A stretch of DNA of 64,000 bases from contig OY294068.1 of assembly GCA_958510875.1 (NCBI GenBank), positions 150,324,388-150,388,387 on the forward strand, given 5' to 3'. This stretch comes from Endomychus coccineus. Lineage: Eukaryota; Arthropoda; Insecta; Coleoptera; Endomychidae. Positions 22,774 through 32,711 of this stretch are shown here, piece after piece (within the stretch, counting starts at the first letter, position 1; each line of letters starts with the position of its first letter). A program made the position numbers and the translations under genes. The notes under the pieces were generated by a model that saw nothing but the letters and a program-made list of their open reading frames with translations, was not told where the DNA came from and searched no databases.

Positions 22774-24890
22774 GCGTATAAGAAATGAAATTTGTAGGTG
22801 AGTTTCTGTTTCAGGCAATTCGATCCGAAATGGCGAACATAACCTAAAAAATTGGCAAAGTTGCAAAGAGCAGTTTTTGTTAAATAAGTGAAAACTATAG
22901 CTCGGATCACAAAAAGTTCTAGCTATCAAATAGATCTATCGATTTGCTTCCATGGTGATTATCGATATCTTCCATACTTTTCGAGTTATATTGAAAAAAC
23001 CGTTAAAAATCGGGGTATCGAGAAGTTGTTAACTATTACGTTTCCATACTTGTTATTTGCTGTACGTATAGCCCAAGGCAAGCTTAGAAAGAGTTTCTTC
23101 TTCAAATTCAAAATATTGATTATTTTTCGAGATATATCGATTTTTTTAAAGAAGGTGCTCTCATAAATTGGCTTCCCAGCGGATGATCCTAGATACTATT
23201 TAGAGTATCTTCTTGAAGAGTGGTGCTATAATGTTATTTAAAAAATATAGCAATTTTTCAAATTTTAAAGGTAAAAAAATTGCACCTTTTTTGACTAGTT
23301 TTATAATTGTCATTCAAAGGAAATGTCTTTGATGGAAATCGGTTCCCGACCTTTGTTCTGGAATTATCAAAAAAATAATTTTATCCATGACCTTCTTGAC
23401 CAGAGATATCTTTTTTATTTGAAAAAAATTTGTAAGATGCAGTAAACATTTTACGGAAATGTGTGTTGATGTTAAATACCTACATTTCCAATAAAAAAAA
23501 ACTAGAATATGTTCCATTGATTCATAGTATTAGAAATTGAGTAACAAAGTGATGCGTGCGCGGCTGCCGGAGCATGTGGCGGAGTGGGGGAAACTGATTT
23601 CGTGCTTTCAAAGTGGTTTGTGCTTGCAACATCTTCAATATCTTGGCTTCTGGATCTCCTTAACAATTATTTAATTATTTCAGTAAATGTTTGAAATTTC
23701 ATGTTATTTACAAAATTATTATAAAATATTTATAAAACCCTCACAATAAAAGTAGCGATATACAGCAGTATTAACATCAGTTTCCAAAAGTGTCGCGCAA
23801 CAAGCAAAACGTTTGAGGTATTACACGGAAAATACTGTTTTCATATTGAATAATAATTTAAATGACGTAAAAAGAAAAAACAAATCATAAATGTACAAAA
23901 AAAATATTTTCTAGTCTGTTTTGCTTCTAAGGCAAACATAAATCCTATATTCGTTTTTATCTCGTCGAGCTACCCCAGATTAAGTACAAATGGCTCCAGA
24001 AGCCGAGATACTGAAGATTTGCGAGTACAAGTCAGTTTGAACGCACGAAATGAGTTTCAGGCTCACCGCCGCACGCTCCGGTAGCCACGCACGCTTCAAT
24101 TTGTTACTCAATTTCTAATACAATGAAACATATCCTAGTATTTTGTTATCAAAAATATAGCACACTTCTGTAAAATATTTATTGCTTCTTATAGATTTTT
24201 TGAATTATCTCTGGTTCAGAAGGTCGTATATAAAAAATTTTTTTTTTGGTAATTCGTGACAAAATGTCAGGAATCGATTTCCGTCAAAGACAATTCCCTA
24301 AAGTGAAAATTGTAAAACTAATTTGACAAAAACATGTTCAAAAAAGGTGCTATTTTTTCAAAGTCATTTTCTTACCCTTAAACTCTTCAAGAAGTAGGAC
24401 CATCCGCTGGGAAGATCTAGCCAATCTATGAGTGCTTGTTTTTCGGAAAATCGACATATCTCCGAACATAATCAATATTTTAAATAAAAAAAAGGCTTTT
24501 TAAGCTTGCCATGGGCTATACGTACAGCAAATAACAAGTATGGAAACGTGATAGTTAACGACTTCGCGATACCCCAATTTTAATGGCTTTTTCAATATAA
24601 CTCGAAAAGTATGAAAGATATCGATAATCATCATAGAAGCAACTCGATACCTATTTGATACCTAAAACTCTTTCATTTAATATTTTTCGATCCGAGTTAA
24701 AGTTTTTTCAATTATTCAAGAACCGCTTTTTGAAACTTTGCCAATTTCTTGGTTATGTTCGCCAGCTCGGATCGAGTTGCATGAAACAGAAACTCACCTT
24801 TAAATTGAATTTCATATCCGTTCATATTTTTTTTCCAGGTATTAATTTCTGCACGCACTGTCTATTGGTTGGACTTTAAGCAATCTAACG
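22705..24890. mobile_element. Foldback element copy 1 (arms about 22705-23660 and 24000-24890)
   Basis: The two arms are inverted copies over most of their length: GCAGAAATTAATACC near 22742 pairs with GGTATTAATTTCTGC near 24838, GGCGAACATAACC near 22832 with GGTTATGTTCGCC near 24752, and TAGAAATTGAGTAACAAA near 23530 with TTTGTTACTCAATTTCTA near 24100. The right arm holds about 130 bp (GTACTTAATCTGGGGTAGCT, reverse strand) that is missing from the left arm, so the left arm is deleted. No protein is encoded. The same element, larger, is at about 39213-44565. It interrupts a non-LTR element. Confidence 0.75.
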
Positions 24891-26120
24891 AAAATATGAC
24901 ATAAGATTTGTTGTTGAGGGAAATGTGTGAACTAAAAAATTTAATCAAACGACAAAATTAAGTAATTACCAACGTTCGCAATGAACCTATTCAGAATATT
25001 GGAGAATTGAAAATCATGATAGGTATATCGACAAATAATCATAACAAACAACTGATAGACCAAATAAACACAAGTAAACGTAGAAAAACAAAATAAGATA
25101 AATTCAGCTGTTGTAACTAACCCGAAACAACAGCCAACAAAAACAGTACACATAAGAAAAAAACTGATTCAGCGAATTCAGCATCAATAAACAAACGCTT
25201 AAGTCAATTTGCAGGATCAGTACTCGCAAATTATGAAAGGAATAATTGAACTTGAAGCACCGTCATCTCGCAAAGAACCGAATACCGAAGCCAATTCTGC
25301 TCTGAAATCAGAAAAATCTTGGAACGTAGTCGGGAGAAGGAAAGAGAAAAACCTTACTCAACACAATATACATATGACCGATGTGGCTGATGTTTCTAAA
25401 AAACAATTAGCGTTGCAAATAGATCTTCGGAAACCTAAGCCGTTCGTCTTCAACAAACAAGTTTTTTTATGAAACGTGCCATTCCAAATCTACATAAATG
25501 ATCTTCAATGAGACAAGTAAGAAAACTATAAAAATAAATTCGGTGTATCAAACATACAGTCTATGAAGCAAAAGCAGCTTAACATTGAAGTATATTTGGA
25601 GTCTCTGCATAATCTCCCAATTTATCTATGTCTCACAGAAAATTGGTGTTCTCAAGACCAAATAATCGACACTGCTATTCTGAACTATACACTAGCATCA
25701 TATTATTCAACAGAACGAATGTTGCATTGTGGCTTTGAAGTTTTGTGCATGATGATGAAGAAAACGAATGTCTTAAACAATTTAATATGAAAGGTTGTCT
25801 GGAATGTTCGTCCAATATTGTGCAGATCAAGGAAATTGGTTATCATTTGTTTATATAGACCTCTTTCTGGGCCAGTAACTTTTTATCTAACTTGAACAAC
25901 ATTCTGGACCAATGTCAAGAAAAGTATAAAAATGTCAATACAATTCTTTGTGAAGATTTCAATATCAACCTACATGTGGGTACCATAAATTCCAAATTAT
26001 CTTTCAATTTGATTCAAATAATAATCGCTCCTACTAGAATTACAGGAACCACCAAAACCATATAAGATAATATTTTCATAAATGCCCGTAAGCCAAGATT
26101 TTTCAAACTAAAAAAAGCAT
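24891..26120 (+). pseudogene. Non-LTR retrotransposon: rest of ORF1 and ORF2 apurinic-type endonuclease
   Basis: 24891-25500 holds decayed ORF1 (LREMCELKNLIKRQN and a later EKSWNVVGRRKEKN typical of the ORF1/ORF2 junction). 25563-25790 starts ORF2: QLNIEVYLESLHNLPIYLCL, then TENWCSQDQI with the conserved Glu, then LNYTLASYYS. Further on ILCEDFNINLHVG (about 25945-25980) is the GDFN motif with Gly changed to Glu. APTRITGTTKT and DNIFIN (to about 26090) follow. The His-containing motif and the whole RT are not visible. The order matches a CR1/Jockey-type element in the same orientation as the fragment at 22478, so the two were one element before the foldback inserted. Confidence 0.75.
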
Positions 26121-26439
26121 GATACAATTTGTCGTAGAACAGTACTAAGCCGTACAAAGCTGGAATATTGTAATTACTAAAGGATGATAAGTGAAACTTT
26201 TCAATTTTATTGAACTATTTGAAGTTAATGGTTCTAATTTGGTTAATTGGTTACGTTCCAGTTCCCTATTTCATTTGAAAATTAAGTTATTGATCAAATA
26301 TCTGTCTAAACATTGTCCAACCATATTTGCTGAAGTTTCTCAACTTCGTTGCTATTCTTTGGCTGGCTCAAAGGGACCTAAAGATCTATAACGAAACTAT
26401 TGAAGGAGCTATTTTATAAATTATTGGTGTACATGAAAA
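26121..26439. other. Unannotated stretch between non-LTR and Penelope remnants
   Basis: The 66-codon frame at 26191-26391 has no recognised domain. It may be decayed continuation of the non-LTR element. Confidence 0.3.
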
Positions 26440-26970
26440 CTCTGAAATATGACTACTTCTTTGAGTAGATTGTATATGTCGCATTCCAAATGGTGACCAT
26501 CCTTCATGATGTTTATATCAAGGACAGGAAACTGTTTCTATTTCTATAGTGAATTTGAGTGAATTAAATTGGCTATTAAGGGTGTTCAAAAAGCCATGTA
26601 AATTAAAATCTTTACTTATAATCACGAAAACACGATCGAAATAAAACTTTTGAAAACTGATTTAATTTTAATTCCAAGGAAGTTTCAAGTTCACCTAGAA
26701 AATTATTGGCCCAAAAACCCATTGCACATCTGCTTGTGTTACTTGTTTTGCTTATAGTTGTGAAATAATTATGCTCCAACTTAAAGACAGCAGGATCCCG
26801 TATTCTGTGCAGTTTGTATCGGAATATTAATATCTGAAAGCCCTTTCATCATCAAATGAAACAAGAGTATCATCAGGTTTAAGTTTGAAATCCTTCTATT
26901 TCGCAATTAGTTCCAAAGAATTCTTCAGAGACCAACCATTTTGCTATGTTATACGTGGGACAGTTGAATG
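26440..26970 (-). pseudogene. Older Penelope-like RT remnant (host of the next insertion)
   Basis: On the minus strand the frames give FKLKPDDTLVSFD followed by INIPIQT (the first catalytic region), later FTIEIETVSC and LDINIMKDGHHLECDIY near 26530-26470, the conserved stretch after YVDD. Upstream sequence resumes across the next insertion: 29690-29616 on the same strand gives LDFRILILRPII, matching the LRPIVS motif that precedes these. So this element was split by the Penelope-like element at 26983-29603. Confidence 0.55.
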
Positions 26971-27178
26971 TTTAAAATTATTGAAAAATCTAGTCTTCCG
27001 GATGGATTCCGCGTCACAATAGCTCGACTTGATGCCGGCGTTTCGCCAACCATTACAGGTGATATCTTCAGGGCAGGCTTGAGGGTTGAACTGAAACTGG
27101 TTCTACTGGTTTCTGTAGCCGTATTTATTGTAGGAAAAATCCTTCACGCTACATAGATCACTGCCTTTGTTCCGGTGG

Positions 27179-27640
27179 TTAACTTCGTTCCGGCACCTGA
27201 CCCTGCCGTTGTGCGATCATGTGCGAAGTGGAATTTTCGAGGATGGATTTCCAAATGTTGGGAAGGTAATATCCTGAGTCACGGTTCAGATTATTCGGAT
27301 GTTTTAGGATTTCTATAGCTTCAAGGATTTTTCGCTGATAGAAGTTTGGGGCTCGGACTAGGATTTTAGTATCTTCAAAAAGGATTTGATGATTTGTGTT
27401 AAACTTGTGTTCCGCAAGTGCAGATCTACTGGTGTCACGAAGTCTTGTACAGTGCTCATGTTTTTTCACACGAGTAGCTACTGTACGACCTGTTTCACCA
27501 ATGTAGACTTTACCGCAAGAACAGGGAATACTATAAACACCTTCTAAGTGGAGAGGAGGAAGGGGATCTTTGATAGGTTTGTAAAACTGAGATAATTTTG
27601 GAAGTGTGGAAAAATTCTTCGTCATTCCAAGATTCCTAAA
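27179..27640 (-). pseudogene. GIY-YIG endonuclease of Penelope-like element, inverted copy
   Basis: A 148-codon frame ending at 27179. It encodes GVYSIPCSCGKVYIGETGRT, VATRVKKHEHCTRLRDTSRS, then ALAEHKFNTNHQILFEDTKI and ILEAIEILKHPNNLNRDSGY. This is the Penelope-type endonuclease, with the VYSI...VYIG core, the CCHH-like spacing (CSC ahead of the YIG, H/C in the following helix) and the catalytic Arg and Glu. It is more intact than the plus-strand copy at 28985, which is frameshifted, but has no RT attached. Confidence 0.9.
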
Positions 27641-29372
27641 TCAAATTGCCCTAAACCTTTAATTCAAGCTCTCAATTCATTCAAATAAAATCCTGATTTG
27701 GCTATTTTGAGGGCTGATAAAGGAAACTCCACTGTTGTCATGAATCGTTCAGATTATGATAACAAAATCCTGCAACATCTGCAAACTAATTCCTATAAGC
27801 TTCTACCAAAAGATTCCACCTCCTCTATAGAACGTTCAATTTCACAAATTATTCGTCATTCTTCCCTTCCCGATTCAGATAAGAAATTTCTTATCCCCCA
27901 TTGTTCAAAATGTCCCCGTTTATATGGTTTGCCTAAAATTCATAAGCCCTCAGTTCCCCTGAGACCAATTGTCAGCACTATCGGATCTCCTACTTATAAA
28001 CTCTCTCGATACCTGTCATCTATTCTCAAACCCCTTGTAGGTGATTCCAATAGTTTTATCCTGAATTCCTTTCATTTCGTTGAAAAACTTCAATCGTTGA
28101 AAGTTGACCCATGCGATTTGCTCGTCAGCTTCGACGTCGAATCACTGTTTACCAATGTTCCCATTCAGACACCCTTTCCATAATTTCTCAATTGTTACCT
28201 GCCAAAAACAGTTCAACGGACTTGCTACCGTTAATTGATTTTTGTCTATCCTCCACATATTTTCTATACGATGGCAAGTTCTACGAGTAGTCCTCGGGAG
28301 CTGCCATGGGTTCCTCACTTTCCCCGATCATAGCTAATATCTTCATGGAAGCTTTTGAACAAGATGCCATTGACTCATCTGTTCTCAAGCCGAAATGTTG
28401 GTTTAGATATGTCGACGATACTTTCGTTATTTGGCGACATGGTCGCGAAAAGATCGTTCCCTTCCTCAATCATTTAAATTCATTACATCCCAATATCCGT
28501 TTCACCATGGAAGTCGAATCGCAAGGTTTGCTCCCGTTCCTGGATGTATTGGTTAGTCGACAGACTGACGGTACTTTAGGACATTCTGTATATCGGAAAC
28601 CCACCCATACCGATAGATACCTCAATGGTCTTTCCCACCACCACCCTGCCCAAAAGCAATCTGTCATAAACTCCCTGGTCCACAGAGCTGTCAACCTATC
28701 TCAGCCTCAATCCTTAAAATCAGAATTAAAACATCTATCATCTGCCTTATTATCAAACAATTTCTCCCATTACAACATTAAAAAAGCCATAATGAAATAC
28801 ACTTCACTCAAAATTCTAAATCGACCTGAGCCAGAAACCCTCCCACCTGCTTTATCCACGGCCTATCTTCCATATATTCAAAATATAACAGATCGAATTT
28901 CCAAAATCCTCAAAAAACATAGTATTTCTACCCGTTTTTTCCACACTTCCAAAATTATCTCAGTTTTACAAACCGATCAAAGATCCCCTTCCTCCTCTCC
29001 ACTTAGAAGGTGTTTATAGTATTCCCTGTTCTTGCGGTAAAGTCTACATTGGTGAAACAGGTCGTGCAGTAGCTACTCGTGTGAAAGAACATGAGCGCTG
29101 TACAAGACTTCTTGACACCAGTAGATCTGCACTTGCGGAACACAAGTTTAACACAAATCATCATATCCTTTTTGAAGATACTAAAATCCTAGTCCGAGCC
29201 CCAAACTTCTATCAGCGAAAAATCTTGAAGCTATAGAAATCCTAAAACATCCGAATAATCTGAACCGTGACTCAGGATATTACCTTCCCAACATTTGGAA
29301 ACCCATCCTCGAAAATTCCACTTCGCACATGATCGCACAACGGCAGGGTCAGGTGCCGGAACGAAGTTAACC
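27641..29372 (+). pseudogene. Penelope-like RT-endonuclease polyprotein, frameshifted
   Basis: 27698-28183: ADKGNSTVVMNRSDYDNKIL, CPRLYGLPKIHKPSVPLRPI, then SFDVESLFTNVPIQ with the first catalytic Asp. A frameshift near 28172 and an in-frame TAG near 28289 break it. 28306-29019: MGSSLSPIIANIFMEAFEQD, WFRYVDDTFVIW with the YVDD box, LLPFLDVLVSR and YRKPTHTDRYLNGLSHHHP. About 28985-29230 in another frame is the GIY-YIG endonuclease (VYSIPCSCGKVYIGETGRAV), then a further frameshift at ILKL. Length and order match a complete Penelope-type ORF lacking only its N-terminus. At least four lesions make it inactive. Confidence 0.92.
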
Positions 29373-29690
29373 ACCGGAACAAAGGCAGTGAACTATGTAG
29401 CGTGAAGGATTTTTCCTACAATAAATACGGCTACAGAAACCAGTAGAACCAGTTTCAGTTCAAGCCTCAAGCCTGCCCTGAAGATGCCACCTGTAATGGT
29501 TGGCGAAACGTCGGTATCAAGTCGAGCTATTGTGACGCGGAATCCATCCGGAAGACAAGATTTTTCAAGATTAGTTGTCCGCGGAAGTCTACTATCCAAG
29601 ATATTTAAAATTATTGGCCTCAAGATTAGAATTCGAAAGTCCAAGTTTGTGGAATCTTCATTATCTGATTTGAAGTGATTATAGTTTTTT

Positions 29691-30406
29691 CTTTAATGAT
29701 TTATACACACTATTGAAATTATTGAATGTATTTTAAATGATTTATTTCAATGAATTTTCTTGCATCATAGCTTTATCTTGAAAGTGGAGAAACCAAGTCG
29801 TATTTTCAATATCATTAATTGAATCCTCCGTTGGGTAATTGCTTGAATTTATTTCAAAATTCTAGAAACTCATTTCCGTTCCATTGAATATCGGTTTTAT
29901 TTTGAATGATGTTAATATTCTTAGTTTCTTCTCTAGTGGTTTTTGGTAACAATGGTTGAAATTTATTTTTGATTTACTTTGTTTCAAGAGTGATTAACTT
30001 TGAGAAATGGTGAAACCTAACGCTAACGCTGATTTTTCACCATTATTCTTCTATATAAGGACAAAATGTTCTTTATATCGAATAAGAATATTCCTTCCAG
30101 TTTCGCCCACATACCGACTCACTTGCGTTTGGTGATTCTTTGTCTGCATTGAGAGAAATAAATGTAATATTTCAATACTATTTTATAATTTTCTTGCATA
30201 AATTGTTCTTCAAATGAAGACAAGAACAATTTGAGTATTTCAAACTAATACATTTGAACAATATTGTCGCCATACTCTCCCCTATTATATGGTGGGGTGT
30301 GATGTTCAGCATTACTAACATAGTTGGACACGTTCTCATTTTCGTTAGATTCACTCTTGTACTATTCAGACTAGTTCTACTGTCCCAAACCACTATCTCG
30401 AGAGCA
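29691..30406. other. Unannotated AT-rich stretch
   Basis: No coding domain, TIR or tandem repeat recognised. Confidence 0.5.
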
Positions 30407-31139
30407 CTATAAGGTCCGGATTAGTCTGGGAGTAGCTTCAGCAAGCAACGTCTTTTGCGTGGGTCTCGAGATACGTAACCCCTCGGGGCGAAACTGAAAG
30501 TTGTCACTGCGAAACTGTGAACTGTGCGCGACATACATTTCACCACTAAAACCATGATATCGTGCCTTCTTATCCCAGAATTTTGGCCGGAATGAATTCA
30601 CGGGCTTGGTAGACATTGCGGTAGGCTATTTGAATGAAGCCGAACGGGGACTCGTCAAACGTCCTGGTAAAACAGGTAACATGAGGAAGTGGAGTTGACT
30701 ATAGCCTAATAGGGGCAATGATATAAGTCTAGCAAGTAGTGCCCCTGGTGGGTCCGCCTAAAGTAATCCCGCCGGAGGCAATAAAACAGATGTCTCTGCG
30801 TGGGTAAAATGCTGCACCACATGGCTTTACTCCTAAAATCCCAGGTCTCTGGGTATAGGCTTCGCGGCCAGGGCAATAATATGTGGTAGGCCGATGAAAT
30901 GAGGCCGACGGTTACTCGTCAAACGAAAGCTGTTAATTGACATTGAACACGAGTAGGCAGGGAGAGAGGGGCTCAGATGGTTCAAAAGACCGTCTCTTTT
31001 CACATTGAAGCGTTGGTCTCTGCTGGGCAGTTGGCCTACTGTTGAAGTAGGAGAGGGCCCTACGTGACATGTCTATAGTCTAATGACGGGCAGGCAGGGG
31101 GAATAAAACCCCCCACAGTCACAATCGTTTCCCAGACCA
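30407..31139 (-). mobile_element. GC-richer block, probable 3' region of an R1-like element
   Basis: This block is clearly less AT-rich than its surroundings. A degenerate module occurs twice: GGTAGGCTATTTGAATGAAG / CCGAACGGGGACTCGTCAAACG near 30620-30660, and GGTAGGCCGATGAAATGAGG / CCGACGGTTACTCGTCAAACG near 30885-30927. It lies directly downstream of the RT remnant at 31140-31560 on the minus strand, so it may be that element's 3' part. No protein is called. Confidence 0.4.
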
Positions 31140-31560
31140 CTATCCCATATTTGATGATAGGTCCCACGTACGCAGTGTACATTAACTGCAGGGTACATGG
31201 GTTAGCTCGTTAGACCTCCATTTTTACCACAAAATTTTCTGCACACCATTAGGGATGTTGTAGATTTGTTGGTTACTTTCTTTTCATGTTTGTTTCAGAG
31301 AAAAGTTAATCTAGTATAAGTCAATTCATTAACAATCCCGTCTAGTTCAATGGCTTAGTGGTTAAGATTTCTTTTTCTTGTCAAGCCAACTAAGGTGGTC
31401 TTAGTGAGATTGATGTTAAGTCCCATAGATTGGCACAATTTCTTAGTGCAATCACAACTTCTTTGTACTCTTATGTCGCTGAGAATAGTCTCGATCTTAC
31501 CTCTCGCGCTTCTGACTATGTCGCCGACATAGCTCTGACAGGCTTTGCCGGGTCGGCAAG
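31140..31560 (-). pseudogene. R1-like non-LTR reverse transcriptase fragment
   Basis: On the minus strand from about 31555: SYVGDIVRSARGKIETILSD lines up with the YADD region of R1-clade RTs (the YADD box is mutated to YVGD). CQSMGLNINLTKTTLVGLTR with KRNL follows. In a second frame come SLMVCRKFCGKNGGL and LQLMYTAYVGPIIKYGIVVW, the conserved stretch after the palm. Stops and frame changes are frequent. The part between ends near 31140. The rest of the RT and the endonuclease are missing. Confidence 0.6.
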
Positions 31561-32464
31561 GTCAAAGGAATCGATCTCCACATGTGGAGCCTTCTACCCC
31601 TTGTGTCCTATTTTCTTCTCTGCTATTTTGATAGAGCAAGTCTGTGGCACTCGCTCTATTATCATACCAACACCATCATATTTAGGGATCTACATCTTAG
31701 TTAATCATACATCTATCAAAGCGTAATTTTTTTCATTTACATTTTACAATCCAATTCATTTGAATGAATTACCAAAGTACACTTCTGAATTATGTGAGAT
31801 CATTAAATTCATCTTCGCTCCACTTATTTATTTGGAAATAAAACAATACGAACGGGTTTCTGGTGGTGCGAAAAGCTTTGGACGTCATGCTAATTACGGA
31901 AGTGATAATTACCATTTTACTACGACCTTCACTAGGTATCTAGTGTGTATTTTTTCTCATACTGTCATGACCCATTAATTTTTTTCTCGTTTTTTATGTT
32001 TAAATTGATTACAAACTAGTTTTTAGGTAATAGATAGTTGAATTCCACACGTTGAAAAATGTATGACGTTGAAGGAAACATAATGAACTCGTATTTCTAA
32101 TTTCGGAGTTAATTCTGTTAAAATTCGTTCGAAAAGAATGGGAATTAAATTAAGTTTCTGATTTTAATAACACAAGATCTGACGTAAATTGCATTATATG
32201 TAAATATAATAATTATTATTAATGGAATTGTTGAATAAACAATCATTAATTTAGCAGTCAATAACTAGTTTGCTAATTATTAATATCTTCGTAATAGAGT
32301 GGGAAATAAGATGAAAACAAACTTTAGGTTCCCATCAGGTTTTGGTGCAACTGTGGTTGAGAAATTTGCATAAACAAGAACTATATAAAATAGCCCATGA
32401 AACATTTAATATTTTCGGCTGTACAAAATACCATTTTCGGTGTTTTTGTGCTTGTTTTCAGATA
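31561..32464. other. Unannotated AT-rich stretch
   Basis: No recognisable coding or repeat structure. Confidence 0.5.
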
Positions 32465-32475
32465 CATTGATATAT

Positions 32476-32700
32476 AATAATGATTCTTGACCCAGGAATT
32501 ATAGCTTGGGAAATAGGTCACAATAACACATATGTCAAATATGTTTCCATCTTTACATACGTTCTGGTCTCACGACCATCATCAGAAGACGTTTGAAAAC
32601 TAATTCAATTCATTAATGTGAATTAGTTTTCAAATATGTTCTGATGATGGTCGTGAAACCGAAACGTACGTAAAGACGAAAATATATTTACATATAATAT
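32476..32700. mobile_element. Palindromic Penelope-like derivative, 225 bp
   Basis: Flanked by an 11-bp target duplication ATTGATATATA (32465-32475 and 32701-32711). The interior is a palindrome: TCTCACGACCATCATCAGAA near 32568 and its inverse TTCTGATGATGGTCGTGA near 32638. The arms join at a short AT spacer with GAATTAGTTTTCAAA. A one-sided left tail holds ATTCTTGACCCAGGAATT. The same terminus recurs at 40.4 and 59.8 kb. No coding capacity. Confidence 0.8.
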
Positions 32701-32711
32701 ATTGATATATA

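Larger units (their letters stand above)
26983..29603 (+). mobile_element. Penelope-like element with inverted 5' partial copy (2621 bp)
   Basis: A 12-bp target duplication TTTAAAATTATT flanks the insertion (26971-26982 and 29604-29615). The right portion, from about 27641, is a plus-strand Penelope-like element (RT plus GIY-YIG endonuclease plus 3' end). The left portion, 26983 to about 27640, is an inverted copy of its 3' end. The pairs include GGATGGATTCCGCGTCACAA near 27000 with GTGACGCGGAATCCATCC near 29532. Such bracketed structures are known for this class and probably arise during target-primed integration. Confidence 0.9.

Noticed and set aside
28281..28694. Minus-strand frames under the Penelope RT
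   Set aside because: They lie opposite the MGSSLSP and YVDD region and have no motifs of their own.
31333..31360. tRNA-like A box (TGGCTTAGTGG)
   Set aside because: No B box or cloverleaf partner follows, and the complementary strand here reads as RT coding sequence.
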